Below are positions 27,427 through 35,695 of a stretch of 64,000 nt of DNA, piece after piece. The stretch's first letter is position 1. Each line of letters begins with the position of its first letter. Location: contig NZ_CP030041.1 in the NCBI RefSeq assembly GCF_003260975.1, positions 744,001-808,000 on the forward strand. Direction: 5' to 3'. The translations under genes were made by a program, and so were the position numbers. Origin of the DNA: Echinicola strongylocentroti (GTDB lineage: Bacteria > Bacteroidota > Bacteroidia > Cytophagales > Cyclobacteriaceae). The notes beneath the pieces are model-generated. The model was not told the origin of the DNA and made no database searches. It saw nothing but the letters and a program-made list of their open reading frames with translations.

Positions 27427-29754
27427 ATGCTAAGCAACTATCCTTTATCGGAAGTAGAAAAATGTTACTTAAAAGCGTCAGGTGTCGAAGAGATCACCAC
27501 AAAGATCCCTTACCTGACCGTGGACAATTTCCCTAAACTTGGGTTATTGACGGCATGTAGGTTCCTAGAGTGGGCTGCTCACAACCCTGATGGGGTAATC
27601 AGCTTACCAACTGGCAAAACTCCTGAGTTTTTTATCAAATGGACCCAATTTCTGCTTGAGAATTGGGATAGCAAAAAGGGCAAGCAAATCCGGGAAGAGT
27701 ACGGTATGAGCGACCTCAAAAAGCCGGTCCTAAAAGACCTGCATTTTGTACAAATCGATGAGTTCTTCCCTATCTCCTCCTCGCAGCATAACAGCTTCTA
27801 CCATTATGTAAACAAGTTTTACATTGATGGTTTTGGACTAGATCCGAAAAAAGCCTTGCTGATCAACTCCGATGAGATTCCATTGGCCGAAGGCAAACAC
27901 TTTTCGGAAGTCTTTCCAGACCTGAAAGTTGACCTTTCGCTGAGGTTTAGAGAAGCCAGCAATAGACAAGAAAAACTACAGCAAGAATCTATCTTCCTGA
28001 TCGATAAATGGTGTGGTGAATTCGAGCAAAAGATCCGGGAAAAAGGAGGCATCGGCTTCTTCTTAGGAGGAATTGGCCCCGATGGCCACATTGCTTTCAA
28101 CACCCGGGGATCTGATATTTTCTCCACTACAAGGCTCACAGAAACCAACTTTGAGACACAAGCCGTAGCTGCTGGTGACCTCGGAGGGATAGAAGTATCC
28201 GCCAACCGACTGGTCATCACCATTGGACTGGACACCATCGTCTATAATCCTGAAGCAGTAGGCATTATCATAGCTGCAGGGGAAGCCAAAGCACAGATCG
28301 TAAAAGATTCGCTGGAGACAGACCTGACCAATATTCACCCTGCCACCGTACTGCAAAAGCTGAAAAACGGTCGCTTTTACCTTACCCAAGGAGCAGCTTC
28401 CAAACTGACAGACAGCATCAATACCTACTACAAAACCGGCGAATGGACACAGGCCAAAACGGAAAAGTCCATCCTCGAACTATGTAAGAAACTAGGTAAA
28501 TATGCCAGCAGACTGAAGCTGGAAGACCTGAAAAACGATCCGTATACTTCACTGATCCCTGGCCTTTCAGAAACCACTGTTGCTTCCGTGATAGAAAGTA
28601 CTATCGAGAAGCTGAACAGAGGCATCGAAAAAGAGGAAAATGAAGTACTCCTTCATACCGGGCCACATCATGATGATATTTCCTTGGGGATTTTACCTCA
28701 TATCACCAATCAACTGAGCGAAAAAACCAACGAGGCCCACTTTTCGGTATTGACCTCAGGCTTTACCGCAGTGACCAACACGTTTGTAATAGACACCTTG
28801 CTGCACACCAAGAAGCTACTGGACGAAGACCAGATCCAAATGGTCAACTATGAAGACTTCTTCCAGACAGGCTACAAACTTAAGATGGACAAGGATGTGT
28901 ACCATTACCTGACCAGTGTGGCCTCCGAAGAGCCCGAGCAACAAAAAAGGGGGCTTTGCCATCGAGTGGTAAGAGCCGTTGTGGAAGTCTTTGACGTTAA
29001 GAACACCCAAAAGCTCCGGGAGACGATCAATGATGTATTGAGCATCCTTAAAAACTCATATGACGGTGAGAAAAACCCACCAAAAATCCAAAAACTGAAA
29101 GGTATGATCCGTGAGTTTGAGGAGGAGTTGGTATGGGCTCACTTTGGAGTGAAAGTAAGAAATGTACATCACTTAAGGCTTGGTTTTTATACTGGGGACA
29201 TTTTCACTGAGCAGCCTGATAAAAAACGGGATGTGGAGCCTATCGTAGAGATGTTTCGCGAGATCAATCCTACCAAAATCAGCTTGACACTGGACCCGGA
29301 AGGAAGTGGTCCTGACACGCACTACAAAGTACTTCAGGCTACTGCTGAGGCGGTACGCCAGTGGAGCAAAGAAAAAGACTTGAGCGACCTGCGCATCATC
29401 GGTTATAGAAATGTATGGTTCAAATTTGAAGCAGCAGAATCCAATGTCATCGTACCGGTTTCATTAGGTGACCTTTCCGTTATGGAAGACTCATTTGCCA
29501 ATTGCTACCTAAGCCAGGTAAATGCCTCCTTCCCTAGCTACGCCCACAATGGTAAATTCAGTACACTTGCCAAACGTACATGGGTCAACCAACTGAACGA
29601 CGTGCAGTTGCTGTTAGGAAAAGACTATTTTTACCAACACGACATGGCCAAGGTAAGGGCCAGCCACGGTTTGATCTTCTTCAAGGACATGAATGTAGAG
29701 GAATTCATTGCCCATGCCAGGGAACTGGAAAAATCCATTGAAGGGATGATCTAA
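27427..29754 (+). CDS. glucosamine-6-phosphate deaminase-like protein fused to a PIG-L deacetylase-like domain
   Basis: 775 residues from ATG 27427; an upstream ATG at 27376 would add 17. Residues about 25-340 are NagB-like: SLPTGKTPEFF, FVQIDEFFPIS, GGIGPDGHIAFNT and TRLTETN. Residues about 405-775 are PIG-L/LmbE-like, starting HTGPHHDDISLGILPH and with EGSGPDTHYK later. NagB converts glucosamine-6-phosphate to fructose-6-phosphate and ammonia; PIG-L enzymes remove N-acetyl groups from GlcNAc derivatives. One chain could thus carry both deacetylation and deamination. Bacteroidota proteins with this two-domain plan are known to me, but their activity is uncertain. The usual NagB LDEY motif is altered to IDEF. 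Confidence 0.85.
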   Translation: MLSNYPLSEVEKCYLKASGVEEITTKIPYLTVDNFPKLGLLTACRFLEWAAHNPDGVISLPTGKTPEFFIKWTQFLLENWDSKKGKQIREEYGMSDLKKPVLKDLHFVQIDEFFPISSSQHNSFYHYVNKFYIDGFGLDPKKALLINSDEIPLAEGKHFSEVFPDLKVDLSLRFREASNRQEKLQQESIFLIDKWCGEFEQKIREKGGIGFFLGGIGPDGHIAFNTRGSDIFSTTRLTETNFETQAVAAGDLGGIEVSANRLVITIGLDTIVYNPEAVGIIIAAGEAKAQIVKDSLETDLTNIHPATVLQKLKNGRFYLTQGAASKLTDSINTYYKTGEWTQAKTEKSILELCKKLGKYASRLKLEDLKNDPYTSLIPGLSETTVASVIESTIEKLNRGIEKEENEVLLHTGPHHDDISLGILPHITNQLSEKTNEAHFSVLTSGFTAVTNTFVIDTLLHTKKLLDEDQIQMVNYEDFFQTGYKLKMDKDVYHYLTSVASEEPEQQKRGLCHRVVRAVVEVFDVKNTQKLRETINDVLSILKNSYDGEKNPPKIQKLKGMIREFEEELVWAHFGVKVRNVHHLRLGFYTGDIFTEQPDKKRDVEPIVEMFREINPTKISLTLDPEGSGPDTHYKVLQATAEAVRQWSKEKDLSDLRIIGYRNVWFKFEAAESNVIVPVSLGDLSVMEDSFANCYLSQVNASFPSYAHNGKFSTLAKRTWVNQLNDVQLLLGKDYFYQHDMAKVRASHGLIFFKDMNVEEFIAHARELEKSIEGMI

Positions 29755-29789
29755 CCTCAGGCCATAAACCTTACGCCTGATAATTATTA

Positions 29790-29832
29790 AGGTATCCGAG
29801 GGCGAAACTGCCTTCGGATATCTTTGGTTTTT
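29790..29832 (+). terminator. hairpin between the nagB-like and ROK kinase genes
   Basis: TATCCGAGGGC pairs with GCCTTCGGATA around a 6-base loop, followed by TCTTTGGTTTTT. It may attenuate or end the upstream transcript. Confidence 0.65.
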
Positions 29833-29844
29833 AAACGTAGATAC

Positions 29845-30720
29845 ATGAAAAAAAATCGGCTGATTCTGGGACTTGATATTGGAGGGACATCTATTAATGC
29901 CGGTATTATGAAAGATGGGGTACTGATCGAAAAGCGGGAAATCCGCACACCTTCGCAGGAACCTCAAGAAGTAATACTATCGACCATAGCTGACTTCATA
30001 GCGTCCTACTTTTCCCACGAGATAGATGGGATAGGCATTGGCATACCTGGTTTGGTGGATGCTGAAAATGGCATCGTTTTTAACCTAGAAAACATCCCTG
30101 CTTTTAACAAAGTAGCATTGAAGGATTACCTGGAAAAAAAACTGGACAAACCAGTATACATCAATAATGACGCTAATTGTTTTGCCCTAGGTGAATACAA
30201 GTTTGGCGGTGCCAACAAGCACAAGCATATCGTTGGGATCACCCTGGGGACAGGCATAGGCACTGGCGTCATTACCAACGGAGAGCTCTACCCGGGATAT
30301 ATATGCGGAGCAGGCGAATGGGGAGGTGTACCTTATGGAGATAGCAATTTTGAAAACTATTGCAGCAGTAAGTTTTTTAGAAAACTCCATCACACCACCG
30401 CAAAAAAACTCGCCGCCAAAGCTGCTGAAGGAGATAAGGAAGCACTCGAACTGTTTTATGAATATGGTACACATATCGGTAACCTGATCAAGTACATACT
30501 GTTTACCTATGCTCCTGAAGCCATTGTCATTGGTGGGTCCATCAGGAAAGCATTTCCTTATTTCTCCAAAGGAATGGAGGAAACAGTGAAGACTTTTCCC
30601 TACTCTTCCATTAGCGACAACCTCACTATATACACTTCATCATTTGATGATTCGGCCATTATGGGAGCTACCGCTCTGGTAACAGAAGCAGAAGCCCATA
30701 TCGCCAAGGTAGTCAAATAA
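29845..30720 (+). CDS. ROK-family sugar kinase
   Basis: 291 residues from ATG 29845, giving MKKNRLILGLDIGGTSINAG; a TTG-initiated extension to 29824 is unlikely. The ATP-binding LGLDIGGT and GITLGTGIGTGV motifs and the catalytic Asp in NNDANCFALGEYKFGG are present. The zinc-binding CxCGxxGC motif of most ROK proteins is missing (VPYGDSNFENYCSSKFF instead). It should phosphorylate a hexose or N-acetylhexosamine in the cytoplasm. With the NagB-like gene upstream, GlcNAc or glucosamine is the best guess. Confidence 0.88.
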   Translation: MKKNRLILGLDIGGTSINAGIMKDGVLIEKREIRTPSQEPQEVILSTIADFIASYFSHEIDGIGIGIPGLVDAENGIVFNLENIPAFNKVALKDYLEKKLDKPVYINNDANCFALGEYKFGGANKHKHIVGITLGTGIGTGVITNGELYPGYICGAGEWGGVPYGDSNFENYCSSKFFRKLHHTTAKKLAAKAAEGDKEALELFYEYGTHIGNLIKYILFTYAPEAIVIGGSIRKAFPYFSKGMEETVKTFPYSSISDNLTIYTSSFDDSAIMGATALVTEAEAHIAKVVK

Positions 30721-30800
30721 AAAAGCTGTCTCATAATCCAGTTGTCAATCCCCTTCCAAATGGGGTTTTCGACGATGATACTATATGGGACAGCTTTTTT
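30721..30800 (+). terminator. terminator after the ROK kinase gene
   Basis: AAAAAGCTGTC at the stop codon pairs with GACAGCTTTTTT about 60 bases later; a smaller hairpin (CCCCTTCC / GGGG) lies in the loop. Confidence 0.75.
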
Positions 30801-30925
30801 CCTATTTTAGTACCTGACTGCTTTCCTTTCTATAAAGGAACGGTAAATTTAATTACTGTCACAAGGTCACCAAGACACAAAGCGCTCAGTATTTTTGGAT
30901 AGTCATTGCTTTTTTCACCCGGATC

Positions 30926-31057
30926 TTAGCTGTTCGGGATTTGTAATCCCGAACCGGAATAATGGGGATTTGAAATCCCCCTGGGTCATTTGCGAAGAAC
31001 GCAAACATCTATGTGGATATAGATTTTCAGCAATTTACATGCATTAGCCTGACGGCC
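30926..31057 (-). repeat. ~130-bp dispersed repeat, copy 2 (inverted)
   Basis: It is the inverted counterpart of 17476-17605, with TTCGGGATTTGTAATCCCGAA and GGGGATTTGAAATCCCC palindromes and the shared GCTGAAAATCTATATCC-type segment. It lies in the gap of about 780 bases at the start of the second accessory block. Confidence 0.8.
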
Positions 31058-31201
31058 ATGGCCGATACGGAAGCCATGATATGCCCCAGGGCAAACGACT
31101 TTAGTGTTTTGAAGGGAAATAGCTATCATCCGTGCCGATGGCACTCCTTCGGGAGGTTGAGGAGAGCTCAGTAACCACACAACACGGGGTTAATAGTATG
31201 G

Positions 31202-31309
31202 TTACAATTTATGGAAACCGATCCCTTTTTGCTCACTGAAGGATTTCTGCGTCAGGCCGCTGGTCTTGTACTCTTTGACAAGGGCGGCCATTTCTTCTTG
31301 TAGGTTCAT
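31202..31309 (-). pseudogene. IS66 TnpA-like fragment
   Basis: A 35-codon frame starting ATG at 31309 reads MNLQEEMAALVKEYKTSGLT, then QKSFSEQKGIGFHKL and a stop. This resembles the amino end of the small IS66 accessory protein TnpA, which normally continues for about 60 to 90 more residues. Neither IS66 ends nor the TnpB and TnpC genes are present, so it looks like a relic. Confidence 0.5.
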
Positions 31310-31478
31310 AACTCTTGCTTTTTCCACAAAGCTATGCGGTCAAAGCACGCTATGAAACATGTACTTTACAAGGTGGTTACAAACAAGGCCATAAAATCGG
31401 GAAATATATTATTGCTGTGCTGAAAAATGGGGAGATGGCGGAAAGGTAAAAATTGGGTTGGTTAAGTGAGAATGCTTG

Positions 31479-31487
31479 GTTATTGGC
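31479..31487 (-). other. attC-like R'' core after the mazF stop
   Basis: Minus strand GCCAATAAC followed by CAAGCATTC; the same GCCAATAACCAAGCA-type sequence follows the tlpA-like gene at 36167-36159. Its partner core at the 5' side of the mazEF cassette was not found. Confidence 0.45.
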
Positions 31488-31501
31488 ATTAGTACTTTAT
31501 T

Positions 31502-31825
31502 TCAGTCCACAAAAGTTTCTTTAATAACGTCCTTGCACTTTTCGATTTCATCATATGTCAGACTTTCGAAAACCCTAATTATTCTAGTTTTATCAACTGT
31601 CCGAATTTGATCAATTGCAATCATTCCTTTTTTTCCATTGTGCTTTACATAAACTCTGGTCGGGTATTTTTTTAAGTTAGTTGTCAATGGTGCAAGGACA
31701 ATTGTGTTGAGATATTTATTCATTTCATTGGGAGAAATGATAACACAAGGTCTTGTCTTTTTTATTTCGCTCCCAACCGTTAGATCAAGGTTTACAAGGA
31801 CGATTGAATATTGTTTCAATTCCAT
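31502..31825 (-). CDS. MazF/PemK-type toxin (endoribonuclease)
   Basis: 107 residues. The start YSIVLVNLDLTVGSEIKKTR, the CVIISPNEMN strand and VLAPLTTN are typical of the MazF/PemK fold; the TRP motif and the later Ser/Thr-rich strand supply the catalytic surface. Such toxins cleave mRNA at short sequences when free of antitoxin. The gene overlaps mazE by 10 bases, so the two are translationally coupled. It lies in the integron-like array, where toxin-antitoxin pairs are frequent and are thought to stabilise arrays. Confidence 0.9.
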   Translation of the reverse strand: MELKQYSIVLVNLDLTVGSEIKKTRPCVIISPNEMNKYLNTIVLAPLTTNLKKYPTRVYVKHNGKKGMIAIDQIRTVDKTRIIRVFESLTYDEIEKCKDVIKETFVD

Positions 31826-32061
31826 TCATCAAGGTTTTCGTCATTGAACACATCATTCATCAGAAGATTATCATCTCCATTTTCACTCATTTTCTTAAAT
31901 TCCTTTTCCCAATTTTCTCTTGGTGTAGCGACAGGCTTGAGAATGATTTGTCCTTTTTCGAGGATAAGTTCAACTTTGTCCTTGATATTATACTTTTCCA
32001 ATATGGTCTTGCTCAATCGAAGTCCTTTTGAATTTCCGATTTTGATTATTGATGTTTCCAT
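31816..32061 (-). CDS. MazE-type antitoxin (AbrB/SpoVT fold)
   Basis: 81 residues. METSIIKIGNSKGLRLSKTI followed by KVELILEKGQIILKP is the swapped-hairpin AbrB DNA-binding domain. The acidic tail (ENGDDNLLMNDVFNDENLDEW) is the part expected to wrap around MazF. The antitoxin should repress its own promoter; a 16-bp perfect inverted repeat covers the start codon and promoter region (32060-32106). Confidence 0.9.
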   Translation of the reverse strand: METSIIKIGNSKGLRLSKTILEKYNIKDKVELILEKGQIILKPVATPRENWEKEFKKMSENGDDNLLMNDVFNDENLDEWN

Positions 32062-32106
32062 AATTCCTTAAATGTTATTACAAAGTAAATACATTTAAGG
32101 AATTAT
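32060..32106 (-). promoter_or_regulatory. mazEF operator/promoter palindrome
   Basis: ATAATTCCTTAAATGT (32060-32075) and ACATTTAAGGAATTAT (32091-32106) are perfect 16-base inverted arms around a 15-base spacer. On the minus strand the spacer contains TTTACTTTG, close to the TAnnTTTG -7 element. The proximal arm overlaps the mazE ATG, so the transcript would be almost leaderless and MazE binding would block it. Confidence 0.65.
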
Positions 32107-32159
32107 CAAAAGTCATTCCGTTTTGATGCCAGCGACGGTTTGTGTATGGTGCGTATCCT

Positions 32160-32291
32160 GAAGGCTATGTGAAGCCTACAAAGCAGGCAAATACGCCGAC
32201 TAGCACCGGATTTTTAAGGCCCACCGCCAAAATCACAAAAGAGAAAAAAACTTTCCCCATAATTACCCTTTCCCAGCATCACTCGTTCAAC
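32160..32291 (-). repeat. cassette-start repeat, copy 1
   Basis: Minus strand from GTTGAACGAG (32291) through TGCTGGGAAAGGG to GCCTGCTTTGTAGGCTT; it matches 36061-35936 closely. It appears to be the 5' part of one cassette present twice in the array. No ORF. Confidence 0.75.
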
Positions 32292-32417
32292 GGTTTTCAG
32301 CTTGGAGACGGCGGGCACTCAGAGCTGTTCGCTTCAAACTTTCTCTTAGCTTTTTAAAATACTGATTTTCATATTTCCCCAGTACCGCCCGCTGTATCCA
32401 AGGTGATGTTATAGCGC
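32284..32417 (-). other. attC-like site after the HigBA cassette
   Basis: Minus strand GCGCTATAAC (32417-32408), arm ATCACCTTGGATACAGCGGGC, loop, arm GCCCGCCGTCTCCAAG, then GTTGAACG (32291-32284). The arms pair through CTTGGA/TCCAAG and GCGGGC/GCCCGC with unpaired bases between. The R'' core is the exact complement of the core that starts the HigBA cassette (33172-33163). Confidence 0.72.
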
Positions 32418-32429
32418 GTATTTCCTTTA

Positions 32430-32720
32430 TCAGATCTCAATAGAAATTTTCACTTTTCCCCCAAGGCCTTTTTCTACAATTTCGAAAAGCGTTTTTAGGG
32501 TCAAATTGCTTCCATTGTTCTCGACCCTTGATATATAAGTTCTTTTCTTATCAACCAATTCCGCTAATTGCTCCTGTGTCAAATTCTTGTCCTCTCTGGC
32601 TTTTTTTAAAAGCAATCCAATTTTGAATGACTCAAAATCCCTTTCCAATTCATCTCGGCGGACAGTTCCCTGGCCACCATAGACATCATCTTTTATTTCT
32701 TTCCAACTTTTTGTGTTCAT
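32430..32720 (-). CDS. HigA-type antitoxin (Xre HTH)
   Basis: 96 residues with a Cro/C1 helix-turn-helix: GLLLKKAREDKNLTQEQLAE, then LVDKKRTYISRVENNGSNLT. It overlaps the toxin gene by 4 bases and lies second, the order seen in HigBA systems. It should neutralise the toxin and repress the promoter upstream of it. Confidence 0.9.
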   Translation of the reverse strand: MNTKSWKEIKDDVYGGQGTVRRDELERDFESFKIGLLLKKAREDKNLTQEQLAELVDKKRTYISRVENNGSNLTLKTLFEIVEKGLGGKVKISIEI

Positions 32721-33085
32721 GACTTTTTATTTTTTTTCTTTTCCACCTCTTTTTCGGCATAGTAATCATTCATCAGTTTACTGGCCTTTTCAATTTCTTG
32801 GATAGGTGTTTTTTGTGTTTTCTTCTGAAAACCATTAAGCAGAATTACCAGCTTGCCTTCATCAAAAAAGCAAAATACTCTCCAGATATTTGATCCTAAC
32901 TGAACCCGGGCTTCATATAACCCTTTCTTCGTCTTGATAGCTTTCAAGTACGTTTCCGGTACTCTTTCCAGGGTTTCTATAGCCTCAATGACCTTATAGA
33001 TTTTGTTTTGAACTTTCTCTGTCTGCTTTTTTAGAAAAACCTCAAAATGGTCTTGGTAGGCTATGACTTCCCGTACTTTGTCCAT
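32717..33085 (-). CDS. HigB/Gp49-type toxin (RelE-like fold)
   Basis: 122 residues. KVIEAIETLERVPETYLKAI, KTKKGLYEARVQLGSNIWRV and FCFFDEGKLVILLNGFQKKT are the conserved blocks of the phage-derived Gp49/HigB family of ribosome-dependent mRNA nucleases. A Lys-rich tail follows (EKEVEKKKNKKS). The start codon lies only a few bases from the predicted transcription start (see 33090-33120). The pair fills a cassette with perfectly matching 10-base ends. Confidence 0.9.
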   Translation of the reverse strand: MDKVREVIAYQDHFEVFLKKQTEKVQNKIYKVIEAIETLERVPETYLKAIKTKKGLYEARVQLGSNIWRVFCFFDEGKLVILLNGFQKKTQKTPIQEIEKASKLMNDYYAEKEVEKKKNKKS

Positions 33086-33089
33086 AAAA

Positions 33090-33126
33090 CAAATGTAACT
33101 TAAAAGTTACTATTTTCAAAATAGTA
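33090..33126 (-). promoter_or_regulatory. higBA promoter with overlapping palindromes
   Basis: Minus strand: TTTG at 33120-33117, a spacer of 19 bases, then TACATTTG at 33097-33090, an exact match to the Bacteroidota -33/-7 promoter pattern. The palindrome GTAACTTTTAAGTTAC (33110-33095) lies between the boxes, and TACTATTTTGAAAATAGTA (33126-33108) covers the -33 box. The ATG follows 4 bases after the -7 box, so the mRNA would be leaderless. Confidence 0.75.
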
Positions 33127-33162
33127 AAAAGCTGATTGATTGTAAGTTGGTGTCTTCAAAAT

Positions 33163-33260
33163 GCGCTATAACACCTTTATATCCACTATAATCGGATATT
33201 ACCGAAAATTTATTTGCTGTAAAACACCCTAAATGGGGTATTAATTAGTTAATCGATTTT
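33163..33260 (-). repeat. array repeat upstream of the HigBA cassette, copy 1
   Basis: Minus strand: ACCCCATTTAGGGTGTTTTA, then AATTTTCGGTAATATCCGAT and GGATATAAAGGTG ending at the core GTTATAGCGC (33172-33163). The same arrangement occurs at 39746-39628 before the CBS-gene cassette. It may be a leader or insertion site rather than part of a cassette. Confidence 0.7.
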
Positions 33261-33376
33261 TGGGGAAGTTTACATGTCCTAAAGCTGGATATTCCGGTCG
33301 ATGTTGACCCCTGTTCCGGTGATATTGACCCCTCTGCAGAGGCTGTTTTGGTAGTATAGTCAGAAGACTGACAATT

Positions 33377-34099
33377 TTACATTTTTTTTCTGAGACTTTC
33401 CCCTTTTAACACGATTCTGTAGGAGGCGTGCACCAACCGGTCAAGGATGGCGTCCGCTATGGTCGGTTCACCTATTACATCATACCAGCTTGAGACAGGG
33501 AGCTGGCTTACAATAACAGTGGATTTTTTACCATGTCTGTCTTCGATAAGTTCCATAAAGTCCATTTGTTGTTGTTTGTCCAGGTGTGTGAGCCCGAAGT
33601 CATCCAGGATAAGCAGGTCTGTTCTGGCCATTTTATCGAAGAACTTGAGCACGGTACCGTCCAACCTTACCATCTTGATTTTGAGCATAAGCTTCTGGGT
33701 ATTGAAGTAGGCGACCTTTTTGCCGTGCACACAGGCCTGATGGCCGAGGGCCGAGGCCAGGTAACTTTTTCCGCAGCCGGTGGCTCCCGTGATAAGTACC
33801 GCATCACCATGTTCCATATATTCCCCGGTCGCCAGTGTTGTCAGGAGCATGTCATCCAGGCCCCTGGTCCTGTCCAGGGAAAGTTCTTCCAGGGAAGCCC
33901 TGTAACGGAAGCCCGCATTGGATTCCAGTCTTTTGAATCTCCTGTTGTCCCGTTCCTGTTCTTCTGCCTGCAGCATAAGCTCAAGGCCTTCGGTAAGGGA
34001 GAGGCTTTGGTTTTTACGGGTCTCCTGTAATGTTGCCCAGGTCTGGCGCATGCCATGGAGCCTGAGTTTGATAAGTTGTGTTTCGATCGGGTTGGGCAT
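33377..34099 (-). CDS. istB: IS21 helper ATPase IstB
   Basis: 240 residues. An AAA+ domain with Walker A GATGCGKSYLASALGH and Walker B LLILDDFGL, preceded by the IstB amino-terminal helices (MPNPIETQLIKLRLHGMRQT). IstB assembles on target DNA and stimulates IstA. It follows istA after 18 bases. Length is normal for the family and the gene appears intact. Confidence 0.95.
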   Translation of the reverse strand: MPNPIETQLIKLRLHGMRQTWATLQETRKNQSLSLTEGLELMLQAEEQERDNRRFKRLESNAGFRYRASLEELSLDRTRGLDDMLLTTLATGEYMEHGDAVLITGATGCGKSYLASALGHQACVHGKKVAYFNTQKLMLKIKMVRLDGTVLKFFDKMARTDLLILDDFGLTHLDKQQQMDFMELIEDRHGKKSTVIVSQLPVSSWYDVIGEPTIADAILDRLVHASYRIVLKGESLRKKM

Positions 34100-34117
34100 A
34101 GTTGTTTAAAGTTTAAG

Positions 34118-35695
34118 TTATCGTTGTTCGTTGTAATATGTTCTTCCCCTGACGTTGCCGTGTTTGGGAAGTTCCTTGCCGGAGGCTTCCGTTGTGGCTT
34201 CTGTCATATTGTTTTCCAGCATGTTCTTGATAAAGCCATAGCTGTATTGATTGTACTCCATGGCGATATTGCAGGCCTTGTCCAGCCGCTGTTCATCCAC
34301 CTTCCTGGCCAGGGCAAGTAAGCCGTCACAGGTCCTGTAGAGTTGCTCAGGGTACCTGTCCTGCTTAAAGATCAGGGCAATGTATTTGGCGAAGGTATTG
34401 GAGTATTGGGCAGCTTTGTCGCGGTAATACGCCGGACTTCTGTCCCTGTAGTGTTGGTGTTGGGAACACAGGTGTTCTTTGAGTGTGGAATAAGGCCCTT
34501 GCTGGAAGCCCCTGCCGTGTATGGCCACCCGTTCCCCTTTATGGAACACATAGAGCATGCTGCGGGTGTAGACCACCTTTACCTTCTGGCCTATCAGGGA
34601 ATATGGCACGCTGTAATAGTGCTTGTCCCGGGACAGGTAGACGTGGTTGTTCTTGGCTACCGTCAGTTCGGCATAATGCCTCAGCTCGAAGCGCTCCCCG
34701 GGAAGCTTTCCCAATAAGTGCTTCTCATCGGCCAGGAACCTTTCCTCCCTGCAGTAAGGCTTTTGCTGCATACGGGTCTGGTTATGGGCCTTCACCTTTT
34801 CGGCAATGGCCCGGTTCAGGCTGTGTATGTCGAAGAATTGGACGTTCCTGAGCTTGGCATATACCCGGGAATAGAGCACCTTTACCTGGTTTTCCACCAA
34901 TGCCTTGTCCTGCGGTTTCCTTGCCCTGGCAGGCACTACGGCCGTGCCGTAATGGTTGGCAAAGTCCTCCAGGGCCCGGTTGATACCTGGCTCATATTTG
35001 TCGGCCTTGTTTACGGCCGCTTTTAGGTTGTCAGGGACGAGCAGCTGTGGCACCCCTCCCAGCTGCTCCATACAACAGCCCAGGACGTGCAGGAAGTCGG
35101 GGATGGTCTGGGAGGGCACAGCCATGGCAAAGGCATAGTCCGAATAGGGCAGGCAGGCCACGAACAGTTGGCACCTGATCTCCTCCCCGGTCTCCCTGTC
35201 TATGTAGCAGATGGGCTTGCCCGCAAAGTCTATATACAGCTTCTCTGCCGGTTTATGGTCAAGCACCATGGAAGGCTTTGCCCTGGCCACCTCCTGCTGG
35301 CCAAGGTGATAACAAAACTGGCTCCGGCCATACCCTTCGGGGTAAGATTCCCTGTATTCCTCCCATAGAAGGGTTTTGGTCACCCCTTTACGCTTGAGTT
35401 CTTTTTGATAATAAGGGAGGTTGGCTATAAAGTGCTCGTAACGGGGGTCTTTATAGGACGGATCCCCTGAAAGGAACAGCTTCTCAACTTCGGGGTCTTC
35501 CATGGACAGCAGCTTTTTGGTTGTAAGCCCTGTCTTCCTGTTGTTTTCCAGCAGCTTGTCAAGCTTGAAAAGATAGCTTTTTACCGTGTTCTTGCTCATG
35601 TCCAGCATACGGGCAATGGTTTTGATACCGTTGCCCTGCTGCCGTAAAATAATCATCTGTTTGATCTGACTCATCGGTTTTGGTTTTCCTGCCAT
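34118..35695 (-). CDS. istA: IS21 transposase IstA
   Basis: 525 residues. A helix-turn-helix (about 10-40: IKTIARMLDMSKNTVKSYLF), then an rve-type DDE core: Asp in KLYIDFAGKP, Asp in LLVPDNLKAAV and Glu in KALVENQVKVLYSR. The carboxy-terminal beta-barrel and basic tail follow. Length is normal, so the element is probably active or recently active. Confidence 0.95.
   Translation of the reverse strand: MAGKPKPMSQIKQMIILRQQGNGIKTIARMLDMSKNTVKSYLFKLDKLLENNRKTGLTTKKLLSMEDPEVEKLFLSGDPSYKDPRYEHFIANLPYYQKELKRKGVTKTLLWEEYRESYPEGYGRSQFCYHLGQQEVARAKPSMVLDHKPAEKLYIDFAGKPICYIDRETGEEIRCQLFVACLPYSDYAFAMAVPSQTIPDFLHVLGCCMEQLGGVPQLLVPDNLKAAVNKADKYEPGINRALEDFANHYGTAVVPARARKPQDKALVENQVKVLYSRVYAKLRNVQFFDIHSLNRAIAEKVKAHNQTRMQQKPYCREERFLADEKHLLGKLPGERFELRHYAELTVAKNNHVYLSRDKHYYSVPYSLIGQKVKVVYTRSMLYVFHKGERVAIHGRGFQQGPYSTLKEHLCSQHQHYRDRSPAYYRDKAAQYSNTFAKYIALIFKQDRYPEQLYRTCDGLLALARKVDEQRLDKACNIAMEYNQYSYGFIKNMLENNMTEATTEASGKELPKHGNVRGRTYYNEQR

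Noticed and set aside
31330..31449. Plus-strand open stretch ending GHKIGKYIIAVLKNGEMAER
   Set aside because: It may be a remnant carboxy-terminal fragment, but there is no start codon in a sensible place and no recognisable family.
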